Positions 32,893 to 41,724 of a stretch of DNA of 64,000 nt are shown in pieces. The stretch covers positions 102,501 through 166,500 of the forward strand of contig JAHBYF010000004.1 of NCBI GenBank assembly GCA_019636095.1, in the 5' to 3' direction. Within the stretch, counting starts at the first letter, position 1. Each line of letters begins with the position of its first letter. Source of the stretch: Hyphomonadaceae bacterium (GTDB lineage: Bacteria > Pseudomonadota > Alphaproteobacteria > Caulobacterales > Aquidulcibacteraceae). The notes beneath the pieces are model-generated. The model searched no databases. It was not told where the DNA came from and saw only the letters and a list, made by a program, of their open reading frames with translations. A program made the position numbers and the translations under genes.

Positions 32893-33491
32893 CCTTTGGC
32901 GTAAGCAAGCTTGAGCAGCCGTTTCACCTCAGCGTCGACCTCCTTCGGCGTAGAAAGCAGAAGGATAGCGGTGTGCTTCTCCGCCCAAGGGCGGCGCTTC
33001 ATAGGCGTGAGGCGTTTGCTGGCGCTGAGCGGGAGCGGCAAGCCAAGCTCGGCTTTGCCGCCACGCGCGGGGAGAATGCCGGCGAATTGGATCTTGCGCG
33101 AGAAAGAGACGAAGGTTTTGCGCGGCCCAATGACGGCGTCTCGAAATTCTTTGCGCACCAGCTTGGCTACTGCGTCGTAAATCGCGCGCCCTTCTTTTTC
33201 CTTCCAGAGCTGATCGAGAAGCGCATCTGGTTCATCCCAACTCGGGCCATCTGGAAATGCCACCGAGACGATGTGGGCGATGCGGTTGACGCCAAGGCCG
33301 TAGTTTTCCCGAAACCATTGTGTGCGCTTACGTGGGGCGGTCTCAGGGCATTTCTTGGCGATCTTGACCCATTCGGCGATCGACTTGCCGGTATCGCGTT
33401 CCAGGCTAGCTTCGACGCTGGCGAACCATTTCTGCTGACGCTCGGTCAGGACCGATTTGGCTCTCCTCGCCTTTTCACCGCTGACGCCCAT
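32889..33491 (-). CDS. DUF4287/DUF5655-like hypothetical protein
   Basis: A 200-residue soluble basic protein. The N-terminal part (QQKWFASVEASLERDTGKSIAEWVKIAKK, RTQWFRENYGLGVNRIAHIV) resembles DUF4287; the C-terminal part (GPRKTFVSFSRKIQFAGILP, KRRPWAEKHTAILLLS) resembles DUF5655. Both are of unknown function. The start is ATG at 33491 because GGAGG lies 7 nt upstream; the frame reaches 33566 but those residues are Arg-rich antisense sequence. It overlaps the stop of the nitroreductase by 4 nt, convergently. Confidence 0.78.
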   Translation of the reverse strand: MGVSGEKARRAKSVLTERQQKWFASVEASLERDTGKSIAEWVKIAKKCPETAPRKRTQWFRENYGLGVNRIAHIVSVAFPDGPSWDEPDALLDQLWKEKEGRAIYDAVAKLVRKEFRDAVIGPRKTFVSFSRKIQFAGILPARGGKAELGLPLPLSASKRLTPMKRRPWAEKHTAILLLSTPKEVDAEVKRLLKLAYAKG

Positions 33492-33523
33492 CGCTACACC
33501 TCCGCACATAGGAGCTTCGCCCC

Positions 33524-33958
33524 ATGAGCCTGCACGGGACCTACGACGACGATAACCTGTTCGCAAAGATTCTGCGCGGCGAAATTCCGTCGGTGAAAGT
33601 CTACGAGGACGACGAGGTGCTCGCGTTTATGGACATCTTTCCGCAAACGCGCGGGCATCTTTTGATTGTGCCGAAGAATGTGCGGGCGCGGAATTTTTTG
33701 GAGCTACCGAGCGAGCGCGTCGGGCCACTCATGGAGCGTGTGCATAAGCTCACCATCGCGACGGAAAAGGCGTTGAAGCCCGATGGCGTGACTGTCACGC
33801 AGTTCAATGGCGAAGATGCCGGGCAGACCATCTTCCACCTGCACTTCCACATCATCCCGCGTTACGCGGGCCAGAGGCTGGCGGGCCACAGCCACGGGCA
33901 GAAGGCCGACATCGCCGAGCTCGAGACGATCGCGGCGCAGATCGCGGCGGCGCTGTGA
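33524..33958 (+). CDS. HIT family protein (Hint-type hydrolase)
   Basis: A 144-residue histidine-triad protein. The triad is IFHLHFHIIPR (H-x-H-x-H-x-x, about residues 104-114) with the usual N-terminal FAKILRGEIPSVKVYEDDEVLAFMDIFP and GHLLIVPK. These enzymes hydrolyse nucleoside phosphoramidates or adenylated amines. The stop overlaps the next gene (GTGA), so they form an operon. Confidence 0.94.
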   Translation: MSLHGTYDDDNLFAKILRGEIPSVKVYEDDEVLAFMDIFPQTRGHLLIVPKNVRARNFLELPSERVGPLMERVHKLTIATEKALKPDGVTVTQFNGEDAGQTIFHLHFHIIPRYAGQRLAGHSHGQKADIAELETIAAQIAAAL

Positions 33959-34398
33959 TCGTTCGCTTCACGCGGCTCAATCCGACGCATCACCGCTTCG
34001 AGATCGTGCGCGACGACGGCAGTCGCGAAAGCCGCGAGCTTGAGACGCGCAGCTTGCTTGCACACGATCTCGTGCATTTCGCACTGGAGAGCGAGGGGCG
34101 CCTCTCGCATGGCTTCTATGGCGCGCTGGCGCGCGGGGCGGCGTACGAAACCGAAGCGGCGATGGAAATCGAATATGTCGTGGGACCGCTGCAGGGTTTG
34201 CTCAAAGGCGATTTCGACCCCCCCGCCTTCGTTGAGCGTTTCCGCGCTGTGCGCGAGAATACCGAGGCGCGCATGCCGGAATGGCTGACTGCCGATTTGA
34301 TTGCGCGCGTGAGGGACCGCTACCGCCGTTTGCAGGGTCAATGGCGCGCTACGCCGTTTGGCGAGACGATGGAACTGCGCTTCGAGCGCATAGGGTAG
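33955..34398 (+). CDS. Hypothetical protein (147 aa), coupled to the HIT gene
   Basis: An unrecognised soluble protein. It starts IVRFTRLNPTHHRFEIVRDDG, continues with RSLLAHDLVHFALESEGRLSHGFYGALARG, and ends as a basic helix. No signal peptide or cysteines are present. GTG at 33955 overlaps the TGA of the HIT gene, and the composition is coding-like. The coupling suggests co-expression with the HIT protein but gives no function. Confidence 0.7.
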   Translation: MIVRFTRLNPTHHRFEIVRDDGSRESRELETRSLLAHDLVHFALESEGRLSHGFYGALARGAAYETEAAMEIEYVVGPLQGLLKGDFDPPAFVERFRAVRENTEARMPEWLTADLIARVRDRYRRLQGQWRATPFGETMELRFERIG

Positions 34399-34401
34399 AT
34401 A

Positions 34402-34995
34402 TCACTCAGCTGCCATGCGCGTGAGAATGACCAGCGTGGTGTTTGCCCCGAAGACAAAGATGAAAGCCAGGAGCCAGACGATCGGATGACGCTTAGTGTG
34501 CGTCACTTCGATGCCGAGCCCCTTGTCCCACGCAGTCTTGCCTTCGCCAGCGAGCGTCACGTTAGCGAAGAACATGCACATCAAGGACAGAAGCGGAATG
34601 CCAAGCCCCATGCCCACGGCGTAGACCCAGAGAAAGCGTCCCATCGCGGTGAAGAAGCCGATCTTGCTTCCGTCTGGACGAAGCACACGCACGCCCATGA
34701 TCCATTTGCCAGGCGTTGTACCGGTATTGCTCAGAAAGAGCGGCTCCCACAGCAGCCATAAGACAAGCGCGACAACAATCTCGGCAATCGTTGCTTGAAT
34801 GGGGTTGTCAGCAAACGCGATAAACTCTGGCGGCAAGCGTCCGAACTCGACCAGCGCGCCTGTGACGATGAACACGGCAAAGACGAAGGGCACCATGAGC
34901 AGGCGATCGATGAGCCGACCAAGCCAACGCGCCCACGCCGCTCTCTCGCCTTGGCGTTCGAACGCAGGCGGCGCCTCAAGTGCTGCTTCTGTCAT
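34402..34995 (-). CDS. RDD family membrane protein
   Basis: A 197-residue protein with three to four helices. The family signature is recognisable: ARWLGRLIDRLLMVPFVFAVF (the Arg-Asp-like first helix, here LIDRL) and LFLSNTGTTPGKWIMGVRVLRPDGSKIGF, which holds the TPGK-x-x-x-x-x-V motif. RDD proteins are thought to transport ions or small solutes; the function is not established here. ATG at 34995 has GGGGA 7 nt upstream. Confidence 0.85.
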   Translation of the reverse strand: MTEAALEAPPAFERQGERAAWARWLGRLIDRLLMVPFVFAVFIVTGALVEFGRLPPEFIAFADNPIQATIAEIVVALVLWLLWEPLFLSNTGTTPGKWIMGVRVLRPDGSKIGFFTAMGRFLWVYAVGMGLGIPLLSLMCMFFANVTLAGEGKTAWDKGLGIEVTHTKRHPIVWLLAFIFVFGANTTLVILTRMAAE

Positions 34996-35027
34996 GCTGT
35001 CTTCCCCGCTAGAGACGCTAGCAGAGA

Positions 35028-35456
35028 TCAGCGTGCGCACAATCCCGGCGCGACAGCCTCTGGCGGACGCGTATCTGCGTACTTCTTTTCGATGATCAGA
35101 TAGCGCGTGGTCTGATCGCCGACATTGAGGGCGGCGTGTTGGATTTCCGAATCGTTGGAGAATGAGCTGCCGGCGTGGACCGGGCGATCGACGACGCCAT
35201 CAGCGGTGGTGATGCGCATGACGCTATCGCCTTCGAGGACATAGCCGAAGTGCGGCGGGTGATAGTGCATCTCATGGCCGACGCCTGGCGGGAACGTGCA
35301 GCGGAGCACACGGATTTGAGTGTCCTCCTGCAACAGCTCGCAGACACGCTCACCCTCCCAGCCGGCGCAGAGCGCCATCGGCAGCGGTTGCACTTGCGCG
35401 GAAGCTGTGGCGCAGGCCGCAAGCAACACGGCGGCCAGAGTCGATTGGAGCTTCAT
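35028..35456 (-). CDS. Secreted cupin-domain protein
   Basis: A 142-residue protein with a signal peptide (residues 1-20, cleavage after ASA) and one cupin barrel. Cupin motif 1 is PPGVGHEMHYHPPHFGYVLEGD with His ligands in HEMHYH; motif 2 is weaker (AGSSFSNDSEIQHAALNVG) with a His near 107. Cysteines at 29, 39, 53 and 140 could form disulphides. Metal-binding and activity unknown. The start has GGGGGA 3 nt upstream. Confidence 0.78.
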   Translation of the reverse strand: MKLQSTLAAVLLAACATASAQVQPLPMALCAGWEGERVCELLQEDTQIRVLRCTFPPGVGHEMHYHPPHFGYVLEGDSVMRITTADGVVDRPVHAGSSFSNDSEIQHAALNVGDQTTRYLIIEKKYADTRPPEAVAPGLCAR

Positions 35457-35469
35457 GCGTCCCCCAAAG

Positions 35470-35503
35470 CAAAACGGCGACCGTGTAAGCGGCCGCCGTT
35501 TGC
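35470..35503 (-). terminator. Intrinsic terminator downstream of clpA
   Basis: An 8-bp stem (AAACGGCG at 35472-35479 with CGCCGTTT at 35494-35501) with a GC-rich loop lies just past the clpA stop and reads into a T-rich stretch on the minus strand. Confidence 0.7.
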
Positions 35504-35524
35504 TAGCACATCTGTCTCGAAGCG

Positions 35525-37843
35525 TTAGGCTTTCTCTGGTTTGCGGCCGAAGCTCAGCAACCCACGCGATTCTTGGCTGTAGGTGAATTTGAGCTTGTCG
35601 GCGTCAGCCGGATCGATGTCGATCTTAACGATGCCGCCGTCCTTCAGCTTGCCGAACAGAAGTTCGTCCGCCATCGGCTTCTTCACCTGCTCGTTGATGA
35701 CACGCGCCAGCGGACGAGCGCCGAAGCTGTCGTCGTAGCCACGCTTGGCGAGCCAATCGGCGGCCTTGTCGGTGATCTCGATCTGGACGTTGCGCTCGGC
35801 GAGTTGGCCTTCGAGCTGGATGATGAACTTCTGCACGACGTTGCGCACCACTTCCGGCGGCAAGCCGTTGAAGTGGATCACGGCGTCCAGGCGATTGCGG
35901 AACTCAGGCGTGAAGAGATTACGGATCGCCTCTTCATTCATGTGATCCTTCTTGCCGGCGCCGAAGCCGATGCCCTGCTTAGCCGCGTCCGAGGCGCCGG
36001 CATTGGTGGTCATGATCAGGATGACGTTCCTGAAATCAACTTTCTTGCCGTTCGCATCGGTCAGCGAGCCGTGGTCCATCACCTGCAACAGGATGTTGAA
36101 CAGATCCGGGTGCGCCTTCTCGATTTCATCGAGCAACAGCACGCAATGGGGATGCTGATCGACACCATCGGTCAACAGCCCACCCTGATCGTAGCCAACA
36201 TAGCCCGGAGGCGCGCCGATGAGGCGGCTCACCGTGTGCCGCTCCATGTATTCCGACATGTCGAAGCGCAGCAGCTCGATGCCCATCACGTTGGCGAGCG
36301 AACGTGCGACCTCGGTTTTGCCGACGCCGGTCGGGCCCGCGAAGAGATAATTGCCGATCGGCTTTTGCGGTTCGCGCAGGCCCGCGCGCGCCATCTTGAT
36401 GGCGGCGGCAAGCTGATCAATGGCGTCGTTCTGACCGAACACCACGCGCTTCAGATCATCCGGCAAGGACGCCAGCATTTCGCTGTCGTTCTTCGACACC
36501 GACTTCGGTGGGATCCGCGCCATGCGCGACACCACTTCTTCGACCTCGGCGACATCAATTATCTGCTTACGGTCCTTCGCCGGCAGCAGCATCATCGAAG
36601 CGCCGGTTTCGTCGATCACGTCGATGGCCTTATCCGGCAGCTTGCGGTCACCGATATGGCGGGCGGACAACTCGACGGCGGTTTTGATGGCGTCGTCGCT
36701 GTACTTCACCTTGTGATACTCTTCGAAGTAGGGCTTCAGACCCATCAGGATCTTGATCGTATCCGGGATTGAAGGCTCGTTGACATCGATCTTCTGGAAG
36801 CGACGCGCGAGGGCGCGGTCCTTCTCAAAGTGTTGGCGATATTCCTTGTAGGTGGTCGAGCCCATGCAACGGAGCTGGCCGCTTTGCAGCGCCGGCTTCA
36901 GCAAATTGGAGGCATCCATCGCGCCGCCGCTGGTGGCGCCGGCCCCGATCACAGTGTGAATTTCATCGATGAAGAGGATCGCCTTGGGATGGTTCTCCAA
37001 CTCCTTCATCACGCTCTTCAGACGCTCCTCGAAGTCACCGCGATAGCGCGTGCCGGCGAGCAAGGAGCCCATGTCGAGCGAGAAGATGGTCGCGTCTTCG
37101 AGAATTTCCGGCACCTGCTTTTCGTTGATCTTGCGCGCCAGGCCCTCGGCGATCGCGGTCTTGCCGACGCCTGGATCGCCGACGAGCAGCGGGTTGTTCT
37201 TTTGACGGCGGCAGAGAATTTGGATCGCGCGCAGAACTTCAGCCTCGCGGCCGATCAGCGGATCGATCTTTCCTTCTTTCGCCTTCTTGTTGAGGTTGAC
37301 GCAGTAGGCGGCGAGCGCCTCCGAGCCCTGCTTCACGACGCGTTCGCCATCTTCGCCTTCTTGCGCGCCGCGCACCGGGCGCGGTTGAGCGGCGCCAGCG
37401 CGCTTGGGCATGCCGTGAGCGATGAAGTTCACCGCATCGTAGCGGGTCATATCCTGCTCTTGCAGGAAGTAGGCGGCGTGGCTTTCGCGTTCGCTGAACA
37501 GCGCGACAAGCACATTGGCGCCGGTGACCTCGCGGCCGCCGCTTGAATCGACGTGCAGCATCGCCCGTTGCAGTACGCGCTGGAAGCCGGCAGTCGGGCG
37601 CGGCTCTTCGTGCTCGCGGTTGTTCACGCGGAGCGCATCAAGCTCGTTCTCAAGATACGCCTCAAGGTTTTGCCGCAACTTGTCGAGATCGACCTTGCAG
37701 GCGTGCATCACGCCTGACGCATCGTCGTCGTCGACCAGCGAAAGCAGCAAGTGCTCAAGCGTCACGTACTCGTGGCTGTGGTCGGTCGCCAATGAGAGCG
37801 CCCGGCGCAGCGTGTGCTCAAGCGTACGGGAGAATGTCGCCAT
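35525..37843 (-). CDS. clpA: ATP-dependent Clp protease ATP-binding subunit ClpA
   Basis: The 772-residue unfoldase feeds substrates to ClpP. It has the Clp N-domain repeats (residues 1-145, docking site for ClpS), first AAA+ module with P-loop GDPGVGKT and Walker B ILFIDEIHT, and second module with GPTGVGKT and VLLLDEIEKA, then the D2-small domain with NRLDAVIHF. Length and the short linker (no ClpB middle coiled coil) identify ClpA rather than ClpB or ClpC. It lies 6 nt after clpS, in the usual clpS-clpA order; a strong terminator follows. A 399-codon antisense frame is a shadow. Confidence 0.97.
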   Translation of the reverse strand: MATFSRTLEHTLRRALSLATDHSHEYVTLEHLLLSLVDDDDASGVMHACKVDLDKLRQNLEAYLENELDALRVNNREHEEPRPTAGFQRVLQRAMLHVDSSGGREVTGANVLVALFSERESHAAYFLQEQDMTRYDAVNFIAHGMPKRAGAAQPRPVRGAQEGEDGERVVKQGSEALAAYCVNLNKKAKEGKIDPLIGREAEVLRAIQILCRRQKNNPLLVGDPGVGKTAIAEGLARKINEKQVPEILEDATIFSLDMGSLLAGTRYRGDFEERLKSVMKELENHPKAILFIDEIHTVIGAGATSGGAMDASNLLKPALQSGQLRCMGSTTYKEYRQHFEKDRALARRFQKIDVNEPSIPDTIKILMGLKPYFEEYHKVKYSDDAIKTAVELSARHIGDRKLPDKAIDVIDETGASMMLLPAKDRKQIIDVAEVEEVVSRMARIPPKSVSKNDSEMLASLPDDLKRVVFGQNDAIDQLAAAIKMARAGLREPQKPIGNYLFAGPTGVGKTEVARSLANVMGIELLRFDMSEYMERHTVSRLIGAPPGYVGYDQGGLLTDGVDQHPHCVLLLDEIEKAHPDLFNILLQVMDHGSLTDANGKKVDFRNVILIMTTNAGASDAAKQGIGFGAGKKDHMNEEAIRNLFTPEFRNRLDAVIHFNGLPPEVVRNVVQKFIIQLEGQLAERNVQIEITDKAADWLAKRGYDDSFGARPLARVINEQVKKPMADELLFGKLKDGGIVKIDIDPADADKLKFTYSQESRGLLSFGRKPEKA

Positions 37844-37849
37844 TCGACG

Positions 37850-38185
37850 TTATTCCTTTTCCATCGTGCATTGCAGCGGGTGTTCATGCCGCCGCGCCAG
37901 ATCCAAAACTTGAGCGACCTTCGTTTCAGCCACTTCGTACGTGAACACACCGCAAACCCCGACACCGTTCTGGTGGACATGCAGCATGATCGTGGTCGCT
38001 TCCTCTTGGCTCTTCTGAAAGAAGCGCTCCAGGACGTAGACGACAAATTCCATCGGCGTGTAATCGTCGTTCAACAGCAGCACACGGTATAGCGATGGCT
38101 TTTTTGTGCGGGTGACAGTTTGGGTTCCGGCGCGGCCATCGACCCCGCCGTCCCGCTCTTCGTCATCCCAATTGCCACCGCTCAT
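37850..38185 (-). CDS. clpS: ATP-dependent Clp protease adaptor ClpS
   Basis: A 111-residue N-degron adaptor for ClpAP. After a disordered N-terminal extension (residues 1-27) comes the ClpS core: [26 protein letters not shown] with the [10 protein letters not shown]-end-rule pocket, then [30 protein letters not shown] at 38185 gives the family length; the open frame upstream to 38353 is not ClpS-like. It is followed 6 nt later by clpA. Confidence 0.96.
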   Translation of the reverse strand: MSGGNWDDEERDGGVDGRAGTQTVTRTKKPSLYRVLLLNDDYTPMEFVVYVLERFFQKSQEEATTIMLHVHQNGVGVCGVFTYEVAETKVAQVLDLARRHEHPLQCTMEKE

Positions 38186-38317
38186 TGAAGCCCGTTTCGC
38201 TGGAGCTTGAACCGACTCGTCCACCGGAGCGTTCGCCCATCTGCTGAACAATTTATGGATCGCGCCGGTGTATGGAAGACCTTGCGGGTTAGCCCGGGCA
38301 GCCCATGGCGCAGTTGC

Positions 38318-38353
38318 AAAAGAAATGGGCCCGGCTCCAAGAGCCAGGCCCAT
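38318..38353 (-). terminator. Intrinsic terminator after the phasin gene
   Basis: A long stem ATGGGCC-x-GGCTC with matching GAGCC-x-GGCCCAT (38324-38353) closes on a CAA loop, and reads into TTTCTTTTGC on the minus strand, 45 bp after the phasin stop. Confidence 0.85.
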
Positions 38354-38398
38354 CCCTATTCAGCCCCTCGAGAGCGCGAGGCTCCCGAAGCGGTATTC

Positions 38399-38857
38399 TT
38401 AGCGACCCGCAGTCTGGATCAGCTGGCCAACGGCGTTCACGCGCTCATTGATCGGCTGCAGCGTTTCCTTGGCGAGACCTTGGAACAGCTCAGAAACTTC
38501 CGTGACTTCCGCAACATAGGCTTCGAACGCGCCCTTGGCGTAGTCGTTTTGCTTCTCAGCGAACTCTTGGACGCTCTTCGAGGTCATCAGCGACTTGGTC
38601 GCCGCGACGTGATTTTCGATGGCGGCCTTTTGGAACGCCACGGCGCGCGCCGAGAGGGTCTCGAAGCCCTTCTGAGCGGCGGTAGCCGAAGCAACCCAAG
38701 CTTCCATGTTCTGCTTGCCGAACGCTGAGGCTTCGGAGAACGCGGCGATGCCGCGATCAAGGTTTTCACGGACCGTTTCGGTCGACGTCGTGGTGAGGGT
38801 TTCAAACGCTTCCGTGGCCGTCTTGGCGGCGCGGGGGGCGGTCTTCGCAGTGGCCAT
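38399..38857 (-). CDS. Phasin family protein
   Basis: A 152-residue, all-helical amphipathic protein that would coat polyhydroxyalkanoate granules. Typical elements: Ala/Lys-rich N-terminus (MATAKTAPRAAKTATEAFET), then FGKQNMEAWVASATAAQKGFETLSARAVAFQKAAIENHVAATKSLM and SVQEFAEKQNDYAKGAFEAYV. There are no cysteines or membrane helices. GGAG lies 7 nt before the ATG. It has its own sigma-70-like promoter (38940-38968) and terminator, next to clpS-clpA. Confidence 0.9.
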   Translation of the reverse strand: MATAKTAPRAAKTATEAFETLTTTSTETVRENLDRGIAAFSEASAFGKQNMEAWVASATAAQKGFETLSARAVAFQKAAIENHVAATKSLMTSKSVQEFAEKQNDYAKGAFEAYVAEVTEVSELFQGLAKETLQPINERVNAVGQLIQTAGR

Positions 38858-39213
38858 TATGGTCTCCGTTCAGTTCCCAGGGGCCGGGCCGGCCCACAAT
38901 CAACAGGGTAGCCGCCCGTGGCGGGCGACTCGTGAGACCTATATGTTATGCTGCACCTGCGAAGTCAACAACAATTTTGCTGCACCGCAACATGCAATGC
39001 GCACTGATTTCCTCACCCCACCGGCGGGAATATTCATCTCGCGTTAACCACGTTTTCCACACCTTCTACGTGTAGGACTGAATCAGCTTCGCCAGGCCGG
39101 AGACATTAACCCCCTTGAGGAACTGCATCTTAAGTGGGTCTAATGAATCTGTAAGCTGCACACGGCACGCGATTTGCCTGAAATAGTCCGTGTTTGTGCG
39201 GGATTGGTCAGCG
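38858..39213. other. Intergenic region between phasin and dacA
   Basis: 356 bp between divergent genes. It contains the phasin promoter described separately, an AT-rich stretch at 38941-39010, an imperfect CtrA-like TTAA-N7-TAAT at about 39131, and no ORF of note. Confidence 0.6.
38940..38990 (-). promoter_or_regulatory. Phasin promoter with TTGC-N6-GCAA palindrome
   Basis: On the minus strand, -35 TTGACT (38963-38968), 17-bp spacer, -10 CATATA (38940-38945). Directly upstream is the palindrome TTGC-TGCACC-GCAA (38977-38990), with another TGCACCTGCG in the spacer. TGC/GCA-rich sites around phasin promoters are the known target type of the repressor PhaR, so this is a reasonable but unproven operator. 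Confidence 0.45.
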
Positions 39214-40272
39214 ATGACGGCAGCGGGATTCTCGAAGATGCGGCTAGTTGCGGGTGCCTTGGTGGCGCTCTTTGCATTGGGCGTGGCGGCGCCGGCGTCG
39301 GCGCAAGACCGTTACGCGGCCATCGTCATGGATGCGCGCACCAACGAAGTGCTGCTCGAAGATCAGGCTGACGAAGCCCGTTTCCCTGCGTCGCTTACCA
39401 AGATGATGACGCTCTATATGCTGTTCGAGGCGATTGAGCGCGGCGACCTGACCCTGGACACCCGTCTCACCGCTTCACGTAATGCAGCGCGCCAGCCACC
39501 GTCGCGTTTGGGGCTAGCCTGCTCTCGCCGCCGCGGCTGTGACTCCATCACCGTCGACCAAGCAATCCGCGCCCTCGCCGTGCAATCCGCAAACGACGTG
39601 GCCGTTATGGTCGCAGAGCGCCTGGGCGGGACGGAATCCCGCTTCTCAGCCAATATGACAGCGCGCGCACGTGAACTCGGCATGAGCAACACCCGCTTTG
39701 CCAACGCCAGCGGCTTGCCCGATACCGCGCACCGCACGACAGCGCGCGATATGGCGACGCTCTCGCAGGCGCTGTGGCGCGATTTCCCGCAATATTATCA
39801 TTACTTCCAGACACCCAGCTTCGCTTGGCGGCGCACCAGCGGCCGCAACCACAATCACCTTCTCGGCAGCGTTGAAGGCGTCGACGGCATCAAGACTGGC
39901 TACACGCGCGCCTCGGGCTTCAACCTCGCGACGATGACTGAGCGCGGCGGTCGCCGGGTGATCGTGGTGGTTCTCGGCGGTGAAACGGCTGCGGCTCGCG
40001 ATGCACAAGTCGCCTATCTGATCGAGGGCGCCTATCAAGAATACGCGCGCCGCGCTGACCCGAATGCCGCGCAATTTGCGTCAATGCCGACCCGCCGCTT
40101 GGACGTCCAACTCGCGCCGGGCACGCTGCAAGCTAACAGCGTTCGGCCGTTGCCGCCGTCGCCATACCAACTCTCGCAAGGCATGGTCATCGAGACGCTG
40201 TCACCGGTGCGGGCGCCGATCGACGAGCCGGTAGGCCAAGGCGACGAAGGCAGCACCGAAGAAATGGAATAA
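39214..40272 (+). CDS. D-alanyl-D-alanine carboxypeptidase (PBP5/DacA type)
   Basis: A 352-residue periplasmic enzyme trimming the terminal D-Ala of peptidoglycan stem peptides. Signal peptide residues about 1-31 (cleavage after ASA). Catalytic motifs: S60-L-T-K63 (nucleophile), S125-A-N (second motif), and K227-T-G (third). The segment before the SAN motif contains CSRRRGC (two cysteines, 103 and 109), where other family members have a short hairpin, an unusual insertion that could form a disulphide. The C-terminal domain is short and Pro-rich. ATG at 39214 is used; GTG at 39190 is possible. Confidence 0.93.
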   Translation: MTAAGFSKMRLVAGALVALFALGVAAPASAQDRYAAIVMDARTNEVLLEDQADEARFPASLTKMMTLYMLFEAIERGDLTLDTRLTASRNAARQPPSRLGLACSRRRGCDSITVDQAIRALAVQSANDVAVMVAERLGGTESRFSANMTARARELGMSNTRFANASGLPDTAHRTTARDMATLSQALWRDFPQYYHYFQTPSFAWRRTSGRNHNHLLGSVEGVDGIKTGYTRASGFNLATMTERGGRRVIVVVLGGETAAARDAQVAYLIEGAYQEYARRADPNAAQFASMPTRRLDVQLAPGTLQANSVRPLPPSPYQLSQGMVIETLSPVRAPIDEPVGQGDEGSTEEME

Positions 40273-40278
40273 CGCGCC

Positions 40279-40710
40279 TCAGCGCGCCTTCCTCAGTAGA
40301 CGATCCCGCGCGGCGGTGAGCCGCGCGGCTTCGTTGTGAGAGCCACCTCGGTCGGGGTGCGCCTTGGCCATCTTGGTGCGGTAAGCGCCACGAATTTCGG
40401 CAGCCGTCGCATTTGCCCCAACGCCGAGGAGGCGGCGAGCTGCAAAATCTTCAGGCGTGTCTGATGGCGGCGACGCCGCCAGTGGACGGCCCCAGCGCTC
40501 AATCTGTGGCCACATGATCCAAGTCAGCGCCGCAACGCTGCCGAGCACAATGGCTGGGCCAACCAGGCCCCTAAGCAGGGCAAACATTGCTGCACCTGCG
40601 AACAGGGGCGCCGGCCAGCGTCGCATCAGCTCTCGACGATGGATCCCGCCGAGCCGCGTAAGAAATAGCACCCCGAAGATGAGGGTTAGGACGAGTAGGA
40701 CCGGTACCAC
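40279..40710 (-). CDS. Membrane-anchored J-domain protein
   Basis: A 143-residue protein with an N-terminal helix (VVPVLLVLTLIFGVLFL), a second hydrophobic segment (PAIVLGSVAALTWIMW), and a C-terminal J domain (about 84-143) with the invariant HPD in KAHPDRGG. This layout is that of DjlA/TIM14-like co-chaperones that recruit DnaK to the membrane. GTG at 40710 is chosen for GGAGG 4 nt upstream. It is 56 nt downstream of mipZ on the same strand. Confidence 0.83.
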   Translation of the reverse strand: MVPVLLVLTLIFGVLFLTRLGGIHRRELMRRWPAPLFAGAAMFALLRGLVGPAIVLGSVAALTWIMWPQIERWGRPLAASPPSDTPEDFAARRLLGVGANATAAEIRGAYRTKMAKAHPDRGGSHNEAARLTAARDRLLRKAR

Positions 40711-40766
40711 GACACCTCCGTGACCGGCGCGAACCGGTCCCACCTGGCGGCGTTAGCACGAGGGCG

Positions 40767-41636
40767 TCAGAATTTCAGCGCTTCGCCGTCGAAGCCAGGG
40801 AGTTTGAGACTGATGAAGAGGTCCCGCAGCTCCTGACGGGCGGCGACATGCGCCATGCGCATTTCGACCGGAACACCGTCTCCGTCGAGATCGAGCAGCG
40901 TGAGACCTTGCGGGAAAAGTTCCCGAAAGATGACCCGCTCTGAAAGGCCTGGCGCGAGGCGAAAGCCGATGCGGCTTGAGAGCGTCGACAGGGCCTTGCC
41001 GACGCGCTGCTTGTTTTTGGCTTCAATCTTCGATGTCGCGGTCCGGTTGCGCAACACCACCCAGTCGATCGGCGTGCGCGCAGAGAGAGCCTTCTTCTTG
41101 CGGCTCTCCCAAACCATCTCGCTGTAGATCGACGGGCGCACGATGTCGGCGCAGCCCTCATCGACATCGCCCAAAAGGTCGAAATCAACGAAACTATCGT
41201 TGAGCGGGGTGATCAGCGTGTCGGCCCAGGCGTGCGCGAGGCGGGCGAGGTAAGAATCGCCGCCAGGACTATCGATAACGATGAAATCGCAGGTTTCGGC
41301 GAGTCGCTTCAGGGCGGCGCGGAACGCCGCATCTTCCTCGGCCTCCGCCTCATCCATGGATCGGAGGGCGCTTTCCTGCAGCTCCAGAATTTGCGGTGAA
41401 GGCAACTGCGCGCCGCGCGCCGCGATCCAACGCGCACGGTTTTCGATGTAGCGAGTGAGCGAACGTTGGCGAACATCGAGATCAAGCACGCCAGTCCGGC
41501 GGCCCATCCGCATCAGGGCCACGATGACATGCATCGCCACCGTAGACTTGCCGGCCCCGCCTTTTTGGTTGCCCACCACGATTACGTGGGCGCGGCGCGG
41601 CTCGGTCTCTGGCGTGTGGACATAGGCAAGGCTCAT
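40767..41636 (-). CDS. mipZ: Division-plane positioning ATPase MipZ
   Basis: A 289-residue P-loop ATPase of the ParA/MinD class. In Caulobacter MipZ forms bipolar gradients with ParB and inhibits FtsZ away from midcell. The deviant Walker A is VVGNQKGGAGKSTVAMHV; further MipZ-specific blocks are VLDLDVRQRSLTRYIENR, FIVIDSPGGDSYLARLAHAWADTLITPLNDSFVDFDLLG and GLSERVIFRELFPQGLTLLDL, close to the Caulobacter protein as I remember it. Start ATG 41636; the frame opens at 41735 but the extra residues are not conserved-looking. A consensus CtrA box lies about 90 bp upstream. Confidence 0.93.
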   Translation of the reverse strand: MSLAYVHTPETEPRRAHVIVVGNQKGGAGKSTVAMHVIVALMRMGRRTGVLDLDVRQRSLTRYIENRARWIAARGAQLPSPQILELQESALRSMDEAEAEEDAAFRAALKRLAETCDFIVIDSPGGDSYLARLAHAWADTLITPLNDSFVDFDLLGDVDEGCADIVRPSIYSEMVWESRKKKALSARTPIDWVVLRNRTATSKIEAKNKQRVGKALSTLSSRIGFRLAPGLSERVIFRELFPQGLTLLDLDGDGVPVEMRMAHVAARQELRDLFISLKLPGFDGEALKF

Positions 41637-41724
41637 CGGCGCGCCCCGCCCAGCTTGGCGGGCGCTGCGCTCTGAAGTTGAGCTGCTGCGCCGATAGACA
41701 TCGTTTAAGGCTCGTTGATCGAGG

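Noticed and set aside
35573..36772. 399-codon + strand frame antisense to clpA
   Set aside because: Produced by GC-rich codon bias of clpA; no SD, no family, and the clpA motifs on the other strand are unmistakable.
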